Below, one piece after another: positions 43,042 through 53,554 of a stretch of DNA of 64,000 bases. Location of the stretch: positions 62,001-126,000 of the forward strand of contig NZ_JAFKCU010000002.1 of NCBI RefSeq assembly GCF_017254845.1. The letters are read 5' to 3'. Both the position numbers and the translations under genes were made by a program. The notes under the pieces were generated by a model. It saw only the letters and a list, made by a program, of their open reading frames with translations, was not told the origin of the DNA and did not search any database. Within the stretch, counting starts at the first letter, position 1; every line of letters starts with the position of its first letter. The stretch is from Algoriphagus pacificus. GTDB lineage: Bacteria; Bacteroidota; Bacteroidia; Cytophagales; Cyclobacteriaceae.

Positions 43042-43782
43042 ATGAACATTAGATCGATTGCCGTTCTGTTACTTTTCATGGGGTGCTCTGTTCCGAAAGA
43101 ATCAGCAGTCCAGAATTTGACTTTTTCCTCTCAAGAAATCCTGACTAAGAGCTGTGAAGAAGAGAACTGTGCAAAAGTTGAAATTACTTATCCAGAAGCA
43201 TCTCCGACTGAAGCGGGGAATAAAATCAATATTGCTCTTCGATCTAGGTTGATGGCATATTTTCGTCAGGATACGACTTATGCTGATTTAGAGACTGCTG
43301 CAGAGGATTATATCAAAGGCTACAATGAATTTAAAGCAGATTTTCCGGATGCTCCTGGAGCTTGGGCAGTCGAGATAAAAGTTGAAAATACCTATGAATC
43401 AGATAGCCTGATCAGTTTTAAATTCTCCGAATACAATTTTTCAGGAGGGGCACATCCAAATTCCAGTATCAATTTTATCAACTTTGATAAAAGCTCGGGT
43501 AATATCTTAAGTGTGGAGAAATTTGTTCTTGACCAGCAAAAGCTTTTGGAAAAGGTAAAAAAGAAATTTCGCGAGCATCATCAAGTGCCTGAAGGAACTT
43601 TGCTTACTGAAGACCCAAGGTTTTTCTTACCTGAAACGGGTTTCTTTTTACCCAATGCGATGGGATATGAAGGAGATAAATTTCGGGTGATCTATATTCC
43701 TTATGAAATCGGGCCTTATGCGCTAGGCTATACAGAGCTCAGTTTTGAGCTGGATGATTTGGATGGGATAGTAAAAAAATAG
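43042..43782 (+). CDS. DUF3298/DUF4163 family lipoprotein
   Basis: The 246-residue product has a lipobox LLFMGC15. The mature part has the PdaC/RsiV-like DUF4163 region (KVEITYPEASP) and a C-terminal DUF3298 domain marked by YNFSGGAHPNSSINFINFD. RsiV binds lysozyme through this fold, and PdaC carries it as an accessory part. Its specific partner here is unknown. It is 7 bp after meaB and convergent with dnaA. Confidence 0.85.
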   Translation: MNIRSIAVLLLFMGCSVPKESAVQNLTFSSQEILTKSCEEENCAKVEITYPEASPTEAGNKINIALRSRLMAYFRQDTTYADLETAAEDYIKGYNEFKADFPDAPGAWAVEIKVENTYESDSLISFKFSEYNFSGGAHPNSSINFINFDKSSGNILSVEKFVLDQQKLLEKVKKKFREHHQVPEGTLLTEDPRFFLPETGFFLPNAMGYEGDKFRVIYIPYEIGPYALGYTELSFELDDLDGIVKK

Positions 43783-43788
43783 AGAGGT

Positions 43789-43810
43789 AGATCCTGAATT
43801 AATAGGATCT
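43789..43810. terminator. Possible bidirectional terminator at the dnaA 3' end
   Basis: AGATCCT and AGGATCT pair around gaattaat, with the dnaA stop codon in the loop. T-rich tails exist on both sides but are several bases away, so it is only a moderate candidate. Confidence 0.4.
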
Positions 43811-45217
43811 CATTTTGAATTTCTTCTTCAATTCGTTGACAGCATTTCTGAAAGAACTGTCAGTTTCCATCAGATCGTTTACGGTTTGAACCGCATGAAT
43901 CACTGTCGAGTGATCCCTTCCGCCAAAATGATATCCGATGGATTTAAGGGAATGATTGGTGAATTCTTTGGAGAAATACATGGCCACCTGTCTGGCAACT
44001 ACGATTTCTTTTTTTCGAGTCTTGGCTTTTAGATCATCCAAAGCAATCCCGTAATATTCGGAAACAGTTTTTTGGATGTAATCTATCCCAACTTCAGTTT
44101 CGATGTCTTTGATGATGTTTTTCATGACCGTTTTGGCCAGTTCCAAACTGATTTCCACTCGGCTCAAAGAAGCATGGGCGATCAAAGAAATCAAAATACC
44201 TTCCAATTCACGGACATTGGTATCCACTGTGTAAGCTAGGTATTCGACCACATCATCAGGAATATATATTCCTTCAGATTGCATTTTTCTTCTAATGATG
44301 GCTACCCTTGTTTCGAAGTCAGGCATTTGCAAATCTGCAGTCAAACCCCATTTAAAACGAGATAGCAATCGTTCTTCCAGACCCTTCAAATCCCTTGGAG
44401 GACAATCGGAAGTCATGATGATCTGCTTTTTGTTTTGGTGCAAGTGGTTGAAAATGTGGAAGAACATCTCCTGTGTTCTGTCTTTTCCTGCTAAAAATTG
44501 AATATCATCGATAATCAGTACATCCACCTGCATGTAAAAATTAGTAAAGCTCTTCACGTTACCATCTTTGATGGAATCCATGAATTGATTTACAAACTTT
44601 TCAGAGGAAACATAAAGTACAAATTTGTCCTCTGGACCATTTTTGATTTCGTTTCCTATGGCCTGCACCAAGTGGGTTTTACCAAGTCCCACTCCTCCAT
44701 AAACCATCAAAGGGTTAAAAGAAGTGATTCCAGGTTTGGTAGCTACTGCAAACCCAGCCGATCTAGCCAGACGGTTACAGTCACCCTCGATGTAGGCACT
44801 GAAAGTATAATTAGGATTCAGATTGCTTTGAGTCAAAGCCTCCGCATCCAAGGATTTCATTTCAAAAGGAGTTCTTTGCTCTTCTGCTGCTGAAGGGCCT
44901 CCCTTTTTACCATTATTTCCCTGTGGATAGGAAACTACATAAGGCTGATTGGAGGAATTTCCTCTGTCTACAACCACTGCATATTCCAATCTGCCACCTT
45001 GCCCTAATGTGGTTTTGATGGCAAGTTTTAACACCTGCACATAATTATCCTCCAACCATTCGTAAAAAAACTGGCTTGGAACCTGAATCGTGAGATTGGT
45101 TCCTTCAAGTTTAACGGGATTGATAGGCTTAAACCAAGTCGAAAAGCTCTGCTCATTGACGTGTTGTTCAATCACACGTAAACATTCATTCCAAACGGCG
45201 CTAGCTTCTGAACTCAT
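43799..45217 (-). CDS. dnaA: Chromosomal replication initiator protein DnaA
   Basis: The 472-residue protein has all four DnaA domains: N-terminal domain I (VWNECLRVIEQHV), a linker with a polar Gly/Ser-rich stretch, AAA+ domain with Walker A GGVGLGKTH and Walker B VLIIDDIQFLAG, and C-terminal domain IV with GGRDHSTVIHAV, the DNA-binding signature. It starts replication by binding oriC. The 365-bp region upstream shows no consensus DnaA boxes. Two small hairpins lie between the promoter region and the start codon. Confidence 0.98.
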   Translation of the reverse strand: MSSEASAVWNECLRVIEQHVNEQSFSTWFKPINPVKLEGTNLTIQVPSQFFYEWLEDNYVQVLKLAIKTTLGQGGRLEYAVVVDRGNSSNQPYVVSYPQGNNGKKGGPSAAEEQRTPFEMKSLDAEALTQSNLNPNYTFSAYIEGDCNRLARSAGFAVATKPGITSFNPLMVYGGVGLGKTHLVQAIGNEIKNGPEDKFVLYVSSEKFVNQFMDSIKDGNVKSFTNFYMQVDVLIIDDIQFLAGKDRTQEMFFHIFNHLHQNKKQIIMTSDCPPRDLKGLEERLLSRFKWGLTADLQMPDFETRVAIIRRKMQSEGIYIPDDVVEYLAYTVDTNVRELEGILISLIAHASLSRVEISLELAKTVMKNIIKDIETEVGIDYIQKTVSEYYGIALDDLKAKTRKKEIVVARQVAMYFSKEFTNHSLKSIGYHFGGRDHSTVIHAVQTVNDLMETDSSFRNAVNELKKKFKMRSY

Positions 45218-45582
45218 TAGAGAAGATTTCTGAAAATCTGATAACCCTGAGATTACAGGGGTGTCAAATTTGGAGAAAAATCAGGTAAATAAAAAATCCA
45301 ATTTCAATTGAAAATGTGATTTTTTGGACATTTAAAATTTAACCATAAAATGAAATTTGGCCGCGAAAATTGAACCAACCTGTTTAATTCTATTGTGATA
45401 ATCTGAAAAACCATTACTTTATTTAATAGGAAGGCTTTCTCTCTCTACTGAATTTCAATGATTTAACTGGTTTTGCATGTCGTCTTTTTTCAGAGAAATC
45501 TATTCGTTAGGGCTTTCAGAAGCAAATGGTTAATTTTGATTAGACTGAATTCAAATTTTAGATTCAAGAATACAAACCCAAT
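45218..45582. other. Gene-free region between dnaA and mutA
   Basis: This 365-bp AT-rich stretch holds no gene I can support. Next to dnaA it has two short hairpins in its leader: AGATTT/AAATCT (45224-45239) and CCCTG/CAGGG (45245-45260). A 12-bp perfect palindrome TTTCAATTGAAA lies at 45302-45313. A mutA promoter candidate is at 45531. No TTATCCACA-type DnaA box is visible. Confidence 0.7.
45531..45538 (+). promoter_or_regulatory. Candidate -7 element for mutAB
   Basis: TAATTTTG matches the Bacteroidota TAnnTTTG element exactly and lies 45 bp upstream of the mutA start. The -33 partner is weak. Confidence 0.4.
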
Positions 45583-46980
45583 ATGACAAAAGATTCTTTT
45601 TTTGATTTTCCTTCATCTTCTAAATCTGATTGGATTGATCAGGTTAAAAAAGATCTGAAAGGAAAAGATTTCGATACCACACTTGTGAAGGAATTATGGG
45701 ATGAAATCAAAATTGAACCCTACTACACCAGTGAAGAGCTGCCTGCTATCCATGAGCAGCTAGATTTCAATCCTGAACCTAAATTGCCTGGCTTTTCTCC
45801 AAGATCTTGGAATACCATTTACTCCATCAAACCGGTGGATGATAAAGGTGCCAATAAAAAGATTTTGGCAGCCTTAGAGTCTGGAGCAGACGCATTATTA
45901 ATACACTTGGACGGTTCGGAAGATTTAAATCAACTTCTAAAAGGGGTTCTGACAGAATTCATTCACATTTATTTTTCACCTATCCGAAATGCCCGATTGG
46001 TCTACAGTCAGATTTGGGAATGGCGTGAATCGGTTCAATTAAAACCGTCCATGTTACGTGGGGCGGTTCTTTGGTCCCCAACAACTGAGCTATTCTTAAC
46101 AGGTGAAGGATTTCAGGAATCCCTTGATTTGGCAAAAGACATGATAGACCGGTTCTCGGCTTATTTGGAGTTTTATCCATTGACTCTTGATATTGCCCGC
46201 TATGCTGATGCTGGTGCTTCAGGAATCCAACAATTGGGATTTGGACTGGGGGAAATGATCGAATGGATGGATGCAATGATAAAAAAGGGGGTTTCTGTAG
46301 CCATGCTTTTTGATAGTACAGCATTTTATGCTTCCGTTGGAGGGCATTATTTCCCTGAGATTGCTAAACTGAAGTCTTTCAGGATTTTGCTCTTAGAATT
46401 GGCTGCAAATCTTGGTCAGAATCTAGATCCATCTCAACTCCATTTTATAGTATCCACTAGTACTTGGAGTAAATCTCTGATAGATCTCAATACCAATTTG
46501 ATTCGGCAGACTTATGAAGGTATGGCTGCAATCCTAGGTGGAGGAAATGGGATTTGGATCAGAGATGTAGAAGAAGAAAACTCTGATTTTCGGAAGAGAA
46601 TAGCTAGAAATGTGTCCATCATTTTAAAAGAAGAGAGCTACCTGAACAAAGTGATGGATCCCAGCGCCGGGTCTTATTATGTTGAAAATCTCATAGATGA
46701 CCTTAAAACTTCTGTTTTGAGCCAATTGAAAGACTTGGAAAATGATGGAGGCTGGTTGAAGGCTTTTGAAAGCAGAAAAATTCATGAGGAAGTCAGGAAA
46801 AGAAGGAAGGAGATTCAACATCTTTTTCTTGACGGGAAACAGGTTTCTGTCGGATCAAATAAGTATTTAGATAAAGCAGCTACTAATGGGACTTTTATTG
46901 ATTTCCAGGAAAAGGAATTTGAATTGAAGCCTTGTAGAGCTAGTTATTTATTGGAATCAAAAACTTTGAAAAACTCATGA
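45583..46980 (+). CDS. mutA: Methylmalonyl-CoA mutase small (beta) subunit
   Basis: The 465-residue protein shares the mutase barrel with MutB but is shorter and lacks the C-terminal cobalamin domain, as usual for the non-catalytic small subunit. Recognisable parts are [17 protein letters not shown] near residue 65, [20 protein letters not shown] and [13 protein letters not shown]. It pairs with MutB. Its stop overlaps the mutB start by 4 bp. Confidence 0.93.
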   Translation: MTKDSFFDFPSSSKSDWIDQVKKDLKGKDFDTTLVKELWDEIKIEPYYTSEELPAIHEQLDFNPEPKLPGFSPRSWNTIYSIKPVDDKGANKKILAALESGADALLIHLDGSEDLNQLLKGVLTEFIHIYFSPIRNARLVYSQIWEWRESVQLKPSMLRGAVLWSPTTELFLTGEGFQESLDLAKDMIDRFSAYLEFYPLTLDIARYADAGASGIQQLGFGLGEMIEWMDAMIKKGVSVAMLFDSTAFYASVGGHYFPEIAKLKSFRILLLELAANLGQNLDPSQLHFIVSTSTWSKSLIDLNTNLIRQTYEGMAAILGGGNGIWIRDVEEENSDFRKRIARNVSIILKEESYLNKVMDPSAGSYYVENLIDDLKTSVLSQLKDLENDGGWLKAFESRKIHEEVRKRRKEIQHLFLDGKQVSVGSNKYLDKAATNGTFIDFQEKEFELKPCRASYLLESKTLKNS

Positions 46981-49097
46981 GACCTGATTTAGAAAACTGG
47001 AAAAGTCTAAATTTTCCTACAACAAAGCAGGACTCTGAAGAACTTTGGAAGTCCGCTGAAGAGATTGAAATTCCTGCGAAATTTGATAAAAAGGAAATTT
47101 CTGATCTTCCACATATTGATTTTGCTGCAGGAATACCTCCCTATCTGAGAGGACCTTATAGCACAATGTATAGCATGCGTCCATGGACCATTCGTCAATA
47201 TGCTGGTTTCAGTACCGCTGAAGAGTCCAATGCTTTTTATAGGAGAAATCTAGCAGCCGGGCAAAAAGGACTCTCTGTAGCTTTTGATTTGGCTACTCAC
47301 CGAGGTTATGATTCTGATCACCCAAGAGTGGTAGGAGATGTGGGAAAAGCTGGGGTTGCCATCGATTCTGTAGAGGACATGAAGATTCTTTTTGACCAGA
47401 TTCCTCTGGATCAGATGTCCGTTTCTATGACCATGAATGGAGCCGTGATCCCGGTTTTGGCTTTTTACATAGTTGCAGCCGAGGAGCAAGGAGTAAAGCC
47501 TGAAGCACTCAGCGGAACCATTCAAAATGATATCCTGAAGGAATTCATGGTCAGGAATACCTACATCTATCCGCCCCAGCCTTCTATGAAAATCATTGCC
47601 GATATTTTTGAGTTTACCGCAGCCAAAATGCCTAAATACAATTCGATTTCCATTTCGGGTTATCATATGCAAGAGGCAGGTGCAACAGCGGATTTGGAAT
47701 TGGCTTATACCTTGGCTGATGGTTGGGAATACCTCCGAACAGGAATCAAAGCAGGCTTGGACATTGATGATTTCGCTCCGAGGCTTTCTTTCTTTTGGGC
47801 AATAGGCATGAATCATTTTATGGAAATCGCCAAAATGAGAGCAGCTAGAATGCTTTGGGCTAAAATCGTTAAAAAATTCAATCCAAAATCCAATAAATCT
47901 CTTGCACTTCGTACCCATTGCCAGACTTCGGGTTGGTCTCTTACCGAGCAAGATCCATTCAATAATGTCACTAGAACAGCCATTGAGGCCCTTGCAGCAG
48001 CAATGGGAGGCACCCAGTCACTTCATACAAATTCTTTGGACGAAGCCATAGCTTTGCCTACTGATTTCTCTGCCAGAATCGCTAGAAATACTCAATTGGT
48101 ATTGCAGGATGAAACTGGAATAACAGATGTGGTTGACCCTTGGGGAGGATCCTATTATGTGGAATATCTGACGAATCAATTGGCTAAAAGAGCTTGGGAG
48201 TTGATCGAAGAAGTGGAAGAATTAGGAGGCATGGCAAAAGCAATTGAAGCTGGACTACCTAAATTGAGAATAGAAGAGGCGGCGGCCAAAAAGCAAGCAA
48301 GGATAGACAGTGGAAAAGACATCATCGTTGGGGTGAATCGCTTCCAAGTTGACGAAGAATCGGAAGTGGAAGTCAGGGATGTAGATAATCAAGCTGTTAG
48401 AGAATCTCAAATTGCTAGACTGAAAGAACTAAGGGCTAAAAGGAATCAGCAAGAAGTGGAGGATTGTCTTCAAAAACTAACTGAGGTAGCCCGTACGGGA
48501 GAAGGCAATTTGCTGGAAATTGCGATTGAGGCAGCTAGAAAAAGAGCTACTTTAGGAGAAATCTCTGATGCGATGGAAGTTGCTTTCGGAAGACATCAGG
48601 CACAGACTAAATCTATTACTGGAGTTTATTCAGCAGAAGTGAAAAATCAGGAATCCTTTCAAAAAGCCATTGCTCTTTCAGATCAATTTGCTGAGATGGA
48701 AGGTCGTAGACCACGTATTATGGTTGCAAAAATGGGGCAGGATGGTCATGATCGGGGAGCCAAAGTAATTGCAACAGGATTTGCGGATCTCGGATTTGAT
48801 GTGGATATCGGGCCTTTGTTTCAGACTCCTGAAGAAGTCGCAGAACAGGCGATAGAAAATGATGTTCACATTGTAGGGGCATCTTCTTTAGCTGCTGGCC
48901 ATAAGACTTTGGTGCCACAATTGATTCAGGCATTGAAGAATCTCGGAAGGCCTGATATAATGGTAGTTGCGGGAGGTGTGATTCCAACAAAGGATTATGA
49001 TTTTCTTTTTGATGCTGGAGTTGCGGCGGTATTTGGACCGGGGACTGTATTAGCTGAAGCCGCTATAAAGATTCTTGAAAAGTTGATTGACGAATAA
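46977..49097 (+). CDS. mutB: Methylmalonyl-CoA mutase large (alpha) subunit, B12-dependent
   Basis: The 706-residue product has the catalytic TIM barrel ([67 protein letters not shown]) and a C-terminal cobalamin domain with [13 protein letters not shown], where H591 is the lower axial ligand, then GASSLAAGH and VAGGVIP. It interconverts succinyl-CoA and (R)-methylmalonyl-CoA, feeding propionate or odd-chain carbon to the TCA cycle. SucD and MeaB in this window belong to the same metabolic step. Confidence 0.97.
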   Translation: MRPDLENWKSLNFPTTKQDSEELWKSAEEIEIPAKFDKKEISDLPHIDFAAGIPPYLRGPYSTMYSMRPWTIRQYAGFSTAEESNAFYRRNLAAGQKGLSVAFDLATHRGYDSDHPRVVGDVGKAGVAIDSVEDMKILFDQIPLDQMSVSMTMNGAVIPVLAFYIVAAEEQGVKPEALSGTIQNDILKEFMVRNTYIYPPQPSMKIIADIFEFTAAKMPKYNSISISGYHMQEAGATADLELAYTLADGWEYLRTGIKAGLDIDDFAPRLSFFWAIGMNHFMEIAKMRAARMLWAKIVKKFNPKSNKSLALRTHCQTSGWSLTEQDPFNNVTRTAIEALAAAMGGTQSLHTNSLDEAIALPTDFSARIARNTQLVLQDETGITDVVDPWGGSYYVEYLTNQLAKRAWELIEEVEELGGMAKAIEAGLPKLRIEEAAAKKQARIDSGKDIIVGVNRFQVDEESEVEVRDVDNQAVRESQIARLKELRAKRNQQEVEDCLQKLTEVARTGEGNLLEIAIEAARKRATLGEISDAMEVAFGRHQAQTKSITGVYSAEVKNQESFQKAIALSDQFAEMEGRRPRIMVAKMGQDGHDRGAKVIATGFADLGFDVDIGPLFQTPEEVAEQAIENDVHIVGASSLAAGHKTLVPQLIQALKNLGRPDIMVVAGGVIPTKDYDFLFDAGVAAVFGPGTVLAEAAIKILEKLIDE

Positions 49098-49130
49098 ATA
49101 CCTATTTCTTCCTCATTTGAAATTAATACC

Positions 49131-50486
49131 ATGAAGGGATCTCTCTCTGTTTTTCTATTTGCCTGCCTAGCTTTTTTTTCTTGTGCTGAAAATGAAGAGC
49201 AAGTGGATGCTAAAATTATTTTAGCTGATAAGATGGAGAAGCACCTCAAAACTGAGGTGCTTGATAAATGGTATCCTCAATCCATGGATACAGTGGATGG
49301 TGGGTTTCTTAGCAATTTCTCCTACGATTTTATTCCTGGAGAAAAGCAGGAGAAGATGATTGTCACACAGTCCAGGCACGTATGGACAAATGCCAAAGCT
49401 TCCGAAAAGTATCCTGATGTGGAGTACTGCAATCAAGGCGCTGCCCATGGTTTTGAATTCCTTAGAGAAAAGATGTGGGATTGGGAAAATGGAGGATTTT
49501 ATTGGTTGGTGGACAAACAGGGGCAACAAATCGGGAATCCCATGAAAACTGCCTATGGAAATGCTTTCGGGATTTTTGCTTTGGCAGCCTATTATCAGTC
49601 TTCTGGAAATCCAGAAGCCCTTTCACTTGCGAAGGAGGCTTTTTATTGGTTGGATAAACATGCGCATGATTCAATTGATGGCGGTTATTACCAGCATTTA
49701 GAACCAGATGGAACTCCAATTTCCCGTCCTGCCGATACACCATCTACTTCGGATTTAGGCTACAAAGATCAAAACAGCTCCATTCATATTTTAGAAGCTT
49801 TCACCGAGCTATATCATGTTTGGCCGGATCCGCTTTTGAAAGAGCGATTGGAAGAAATGCTTTTGCTGATACGGGATCAGATAGTCACTGAAAAAGGATA
49901 TTTGACGCTTTTTTTACATCCCGATTGGAATCCAGTTACATTTCGGGATTCCACTGATGAGGTGATCTTGGCACATCACAATCTGGATCATGTTTCTTTT
50001 GGGCATGATGTGGAAACGGGTTTTTTGATGATTGAGGCCTCTGAAACTTTAGGTTTGGAAAATGATGAAAAGACTCATACGATTGCCAAAAAGATGATAG
50101 ATCATGCCTTAGAAAATGGTTGGGATGAATCCGTGGGAGGCTTTTATGATGAAGGTTATTATTTCCTAGATGGATTTCAAATCACCCATGACACTAAAAA
50201 TTGGTGGGCTCAGGCAGAAGGGATGAATGCACTTTTATTGATGGCAGAATTGTATCCTGAGGATCCCCATGACTATTATGGCAAGTTTTTAAAGCTTTGG
50301 GGTTATACCGATACCTACCTGATTGACCATGAAAATGGAGATTGGTATTCAGGAGGTTTAGACAAGCAACCTGAGTTGAAAACAGTGGGAAAGGGGAATG
50401 TCTGGAAAGGAATTTACCATCATTACCGATCCTTGGATCATTGCATCAATAGATTGAGGGAAATGGCTGAGGCAAATCACGAGTAG
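49131..50486 (+). CDS. AGE-family epimerase lipoprotein
   Basis: The 451-residue protein has a lipobox AFFSC18 and an (alpha/alpha)6 barrel of the N-acylglucosamine 2-epimerase family. Characteristic pieces are TQSRHVWTNAKASE, KDQNSSIHILEAFTELY, SFGHDVETGFLMIEAS and TKNWWAQAEGMNALLLM, which hold the conserved Arg, Glu and His residues at the catalytic site. Cytoplasmic cellobiose 2-epimerases share this fold, so an exported lipidated form acting on periplasmic oligosaccharide is likely. The substrate is not known. Confidence 0.87.
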   Translation: MKGSLSVFLFACLAFFSCAENEEQVDAKIILADKMEKHLKTEVLDKWYPQSMDTVDGGFLSNFSYDFIPGEKQEKMIVTQSRHVWTNAKASEKYPDVEYCNQGAAHGFEFLREKMWDWENGGFYWLVDKQGQQIGNPMKTAYGNAFGIFALAAYYQSSGNPEALSLAKEAFYWLDKHAHDSIDGGYYQHLEPDGTPISRPADTPSTSDLGYKDQNSSIHILEAFTELYHVWPDPLLKERLEEMLLLIRDQIVTEKGYLTLFLHPDWNPVTFRDSTDEVILAHHNLDHVSFGHDVETGFLMIEASETLGLENDEKTHTIAKKMIDHALENGWDESVGGFYDEGYYFLDGFQITHDTKNWWAQAEGMNALLLMAELYPEDPHDYYGKFLKLWGYTDTYLIDHENGDWYSGGLDKQPELKTVGKGNVWKGIYHHYRSLDHCINRLREMAEANHE

Positions 50487-50492
50487 AAATTT

Positions 50493-50825
50493 CTAGAGGC
50501 TTTTTCCTGAGCTATCAATCTCAATTTCCATTTCCAACAAGGCATAACTTAGTGATTTTCCATGTGCATCCATAGCAATGGATGTGGTGACTCCAGTCCC
50601 TAATGATTCTTCACAAATAAATTGAAAGGCATGAAGTTCGGGCAAGGAAAACCTTTTGACTTCTCCTTTCAATTGATGAGCTAAAAATTCTTTCACCTTC
50701 TTAGCAGTGATTTGGTTTTCTATCGCAGAAAAATACTTCTCCTCAAATGGGATAACAGATAGTAGGAGGGTATTCCCTTTGTCTCCAGCTCTTCCGTGAG
50801 CGATTTCTGCAAGTTTAATTTTCAT
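50493..50825 (-). CDS. AtuA-like ferredoxin-fold domain protein
   Basis: The 110-residue protein resembles the C-terminal domain found on AtuA/DUF1446 proteins: KLAEIAHGRAGDKGN at the N-terminus, KRFSLPELHAFQF and YALLEMEIEI. In many bacteria this part is fused to DUF1446; here it is a separate gene that overlaps the DUF1446 gene by 11 bp, which suggests they still form one complex. Confidence 0.82.
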   Translation of the reverse strand: MKIKLAEIAHGRAGDKGNTLLLSVIPFEEKYFSAIENQITAKKVKEFLAHQLKGEVKRFSLPELHAFQFICEESLGTGVTTSIAMDAHGKSLSYALLEMEIEIDSSGKSL

Positions 50826-52161
50826 CGGAGCCTGGTTTAGAGTTAATGATTGTTAAGAGTGGTTTTATTTTCTTTCTGTCCATCAAAATAGAAACTACCC
50901 CTACGAGCTCTGTAGTATTTTTTCGAGCACCACCACCACCAGCTGGCCCGTTAGTGTACAAAGCTTCAACTTCCTCACCTACGAGTGATGCCTTGTTTTG
51001 ATCTTGGGTTTTTCCTGCCACTCTAAGCCTTACTTCATAAGGGTTCGAGGATTGGGAAAGTGATAAACCATGAAGGGAGCTCATTCCGATATAGTCCACT
51101 CTAAATTCATCAAATTGAGATTTGATTCGCTTCTCGATGATTTCTCCTGCCAGCATAGCTCGTTCTTTTGCATGGGCTCCTGCATATGAAATTTCCCCTT
51201 CGCCAAGAAAGCCAGCCTCATATCCCACACTGACTTTAAGTGTTTCTGGAGCTTTTTGACCCGCTCCACCTGAAACGCTTATTTCATTTTCACCCGATTC
51301 GATAATGCTAACTTTGGAAAAATCAGCGACCACATCTGGAGTGAAATATCCATGTGGATCCAAGACTTCATAGAGGAGTTGTTCTTTCGCAGTTTGCCGA
51401 GTAATTATCCCGCCGGTTCCATCCACTTTTGTGATTTTGGCAGTTCCATTAATTCCCACTTCGGCAATTGGATGGCCGAGTTTATCCATGTCAGGAACAG
51501 GTTTGGTCACAGGATCTGCAAAATATCCCCCAGTTATTTGCCCTGCACATTCCATCAAATGACCGATGACAGTTCCTTGGCCCATTAGATTTGAGTCCTG
51601 TGGATCCCAGCCAAATTCATGAACTAGAGGTGCCAAAAACAAAGAAGGATCAGCCACTCTTCCTGTGAGAATAATCGTTGCGTTGGTTTGGAGGGCTGGT
51701 AAAATCGCATCAATTCCCAGATAAGCGTTGGCGGAAAGTAAGTTGCCATAGTCCTTGATTGGTTTTCCGGATTCCAAAGTCGATTCATCTCCGGAAAGTA
51801 ACTCGAAAACATCATCTCCATGGACTACCGCAACAGTAATATCAATTCCCAGTTTTTGGGCGATTTCGAGGATTTTTTTGCCACCAGCCAAAGGATTTGC
51901 AGCACCCATGTTGGAAATCAGGCGGATATTTTTTTGAACCAAAATGGGTAAAAGACTTTCAATTCTTCTTTCCAAAAGAGGATCATAACCAAGGTTCGGA
52001 TCCTTTTTCTTGCGCTTTTGTGCCAAAGAAATAGTCCTTTCGGCTAGGCATTCCAGCACCAAATAATCAAGATTTCCTTCCTTGGCCAAGATGACGGCAG
52101 GCTCCAATCTATCTCCAGAGAAGCCAGCACCACAACCGATTCTTACAAATTCCTTCTTCAT
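50815..52161 (-). CDS. DUF1446 / AtuA family protein
   Basis: From the ATG at 52161 the product has 448 residues and covers the DUF1446 (acyclic terpene utilisation AtuA) family: RIGCGAGFSGDRLEPA at the N-terminus, LISNMGAANPLAGGKK, ILTGRVADPSLFLAPLVHEFGW, and a Gly-rich end GPAGGGGARK. AtuA is required for acyclic terpene catabolism in Pseudomonas but its exact reaction is unclear to me. A link to a carboxylic acid pathway is suggested by the adjacent CitMHS transporter, 4 bp upstream. Confidence 0.88.
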   Translation of the reverse strand: MKKEFVRIGCGAGFSGDRLEPAVILAKEGNLDYLVLECLAERTISLAQKRKKKDPNLGYDPLLERRIESLLPILVQKNIRLISNMGAANPLAGGKKILEIAQKLGIDITVAVVHGDDVFELLSGDESTLESGKPIKDYGNLLSANAYLGIDAILPALQTNATIILTGRVADPSLFLAPLVHEFGWDPQDSNLMGQGTVIGHLMECAGQITGGYFADPVTKPVPDMDKLGHPIAEVGINGTAKITKVDGTGGIITRQTAKEQLLYEVLDPHGYFTPDVVADFSKVSIIESGENEISVSGGAGQKAPETLKVSVGYEAGFLGEGEISYAGAHAKERAMLAGEIIEKRIKSQFDEFRVDYIGMSSLHGLSLSQSSNPYEVRLRVAGKTQDQNKASLVGEEVEALYTNGPAGGGGARKNTTELVGVVSILMDRKKIKPLLTIINSKPGSDEN

Positions 52162-52165
52162 GATT

Positions 52166-53461
52166 TTAAACCGAAATGGCTCCAATTAGTATGGCCACAA
52201 ACACCATGATTAATGTGATCAAAAACGCCCAAGGGATCGTTTTTTTCTGATGCTCTCCCAATTCTACTCCTGCTAATCCGATCAGCAAAAAGGTAGAACC
52301 AGTCAAAGGACTCACCGCAAATCCTGTTGTCATTTGTCCTAAAATGGCTGCTCTTCCCACTTCCAAACCTGAAGCTTGAAAGTATTCGGCACTGGTCGAA
52401 AGAAGAGGCAGAATGCCGAAATAAAATGAGTCGGGATCGAATAATAGACTAGCTGGCATCGCAAAAATACCTGTAATAAGCGGTATTTGCCTGCCTACTT
52501 GTTCTGGGATTAAATTTACAACTTCTCCCGCCATTGCCTCAGTCATTCCTGTTCCTTTCAGGATTCCCGTAAAGCAACCTGCTGCAAACAGAATACTGGC
52601 CATCAGCATAGCTTCTTTGGCGTGAGCATCGATACGGGCTTTTTGCTCGGATACTTTTGGGTAATTTATTAGAAGCGCAATCGCAAAAGCTATCATAAAG
52701 ACGATATGTGGCGGTGCTAGATTGAAAATCATACAACTGATAGTCACCAAAACAAAAAGCACATTGAGCCAAAATAGCTTAGGTCTTGCCAGTTCTTTTT
52801 TCTCTGAAACTTTAGGCTGATTGGTCTGATGCTTTTCTGTTCCTGAGAAATTTATGTTTTTACGTTCCTGTAAACCGAAATAATAAGCGATGACTAAAAC
52901 ACAGGTTAATCCCACTAATACAGGAATCAATATTGGATTGAAAAGCTCCGTGACGGGAATATTCAGTGAAGTGGAGGCTCTCAAGGTAGGTCCACCCCAA
53001 GGGAGAATATTCATGGTTCCAGCGGACAAAGCCACAATGGAGGCCAATGTCAATCGGCTCATTTTCATACGATCATAAACTGGTGTCATTGCCGGCACAG
53101 CGATTAAAAAAGTGACTGCTCCAGAGCCATCTAAGTGAATAAGCATCGCTAATATGGCCGTAGCAATGGAGATTTTTAGGGGATCATTTCCTGCGAAAGC
53201 CAAAAGTCGATCGATAATGGGATCAAAGGTTCCGGCATCCATCAAGATTCCAAAAAACAAGATCGCAAATACGAACATCAATCCCGTAGGGGCGATATTC
53301 AAAAGGCCTGTACCAATGAGAGAAGGAAGCTCTTTCCAGAAACCCGCTAAAATTCCAGTGATGACAGGGATCAAAATCAAAGCGATAACAGGAGAGGTCT
53401 TTTTACCAATCACAAGGATAAAAAGCATGACAATGGTAACAACTCCCCAAAAGGCTAACAT
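52166..53461 (-). CDS. CitMHS family carboxylate transporter
   Basis: The 431-residue protein has about twelve membrane helices and sequence typical of the CitMHS citrate-metal:proton symporter family, such as HLDGSGAVTFLIAVPAMTP, TMNILPWGGPTLRAS and a C-terminal GSTFLLIGLAGVELGEHQKK. Members carry citrate as a metal complex or other di/tricarboxylates. Being first in an operon with the DUF1446 and AtuA-like genes, it probably imports the substrate of that pathway. Confidence 0.88.
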   Translation of the reverse strand: MLAFWGVVTIVMLFILVIGKKTSPVIALILIPVITGILAGFWKELPSLIGTGLLNIAPTGLMFVFAILFFGILMDAGTFDPIIDRLLAFAGNDPLKISIATAILAMLIHLDGSGAVTFLIAVPAMTPVYDRMKMSRLTLASIVALSAGTMNILPWGGPTLRASTSLNIPVTELFNPILIPVLVGLTCVLVIAYYFGLQERKNINFSGTEKHQTNQPKVSEKKELARPKLFWLNVLFVLVTISCMIFNLAPPHIVFMIAFAIALLINYPKVSEQKARIDAHAKEAMLMASILFAAGCFTGILKGTGMTEAMAGEVVNLIPEQVGRQIPLITGIFAMPASLLFDPDSFYFGILPLLSTSAEYFQASGLEVGRAAILGQMTTGFAVSPLTGSTFLLIGLAGVELGEHQKKTIPWAFLITLIMVFVAILIGAISV

Positions 53462-53554
53462 CCGATTCTATTTTTAGATCTTGAAAACTTTTTATGGAAG
53501 GGATAAGAAGGTGTGATGGTCATTTATAGGTTTATTTCTTCTGCAATAAACTTA

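Noticed and set aside
44498-44893. 131-codon open frame on the plus strand
   Set aside because: It is antisense to the dnaA AAA+ region and shows no signal or domain.
45218-45582. Replication origin next to dnaA
   Set aside because: No cluster of TTATCCACA-like DnaA boxes and no clear unwinding element were seen; dnaA and oriC are often separate in Bacteroidota.
47250-47951. 233-codon open frame on the minus strand
   Set aside because: It lies wholly inside mutB in antisense and has no family resemblance; it is a shadow of a real gene.
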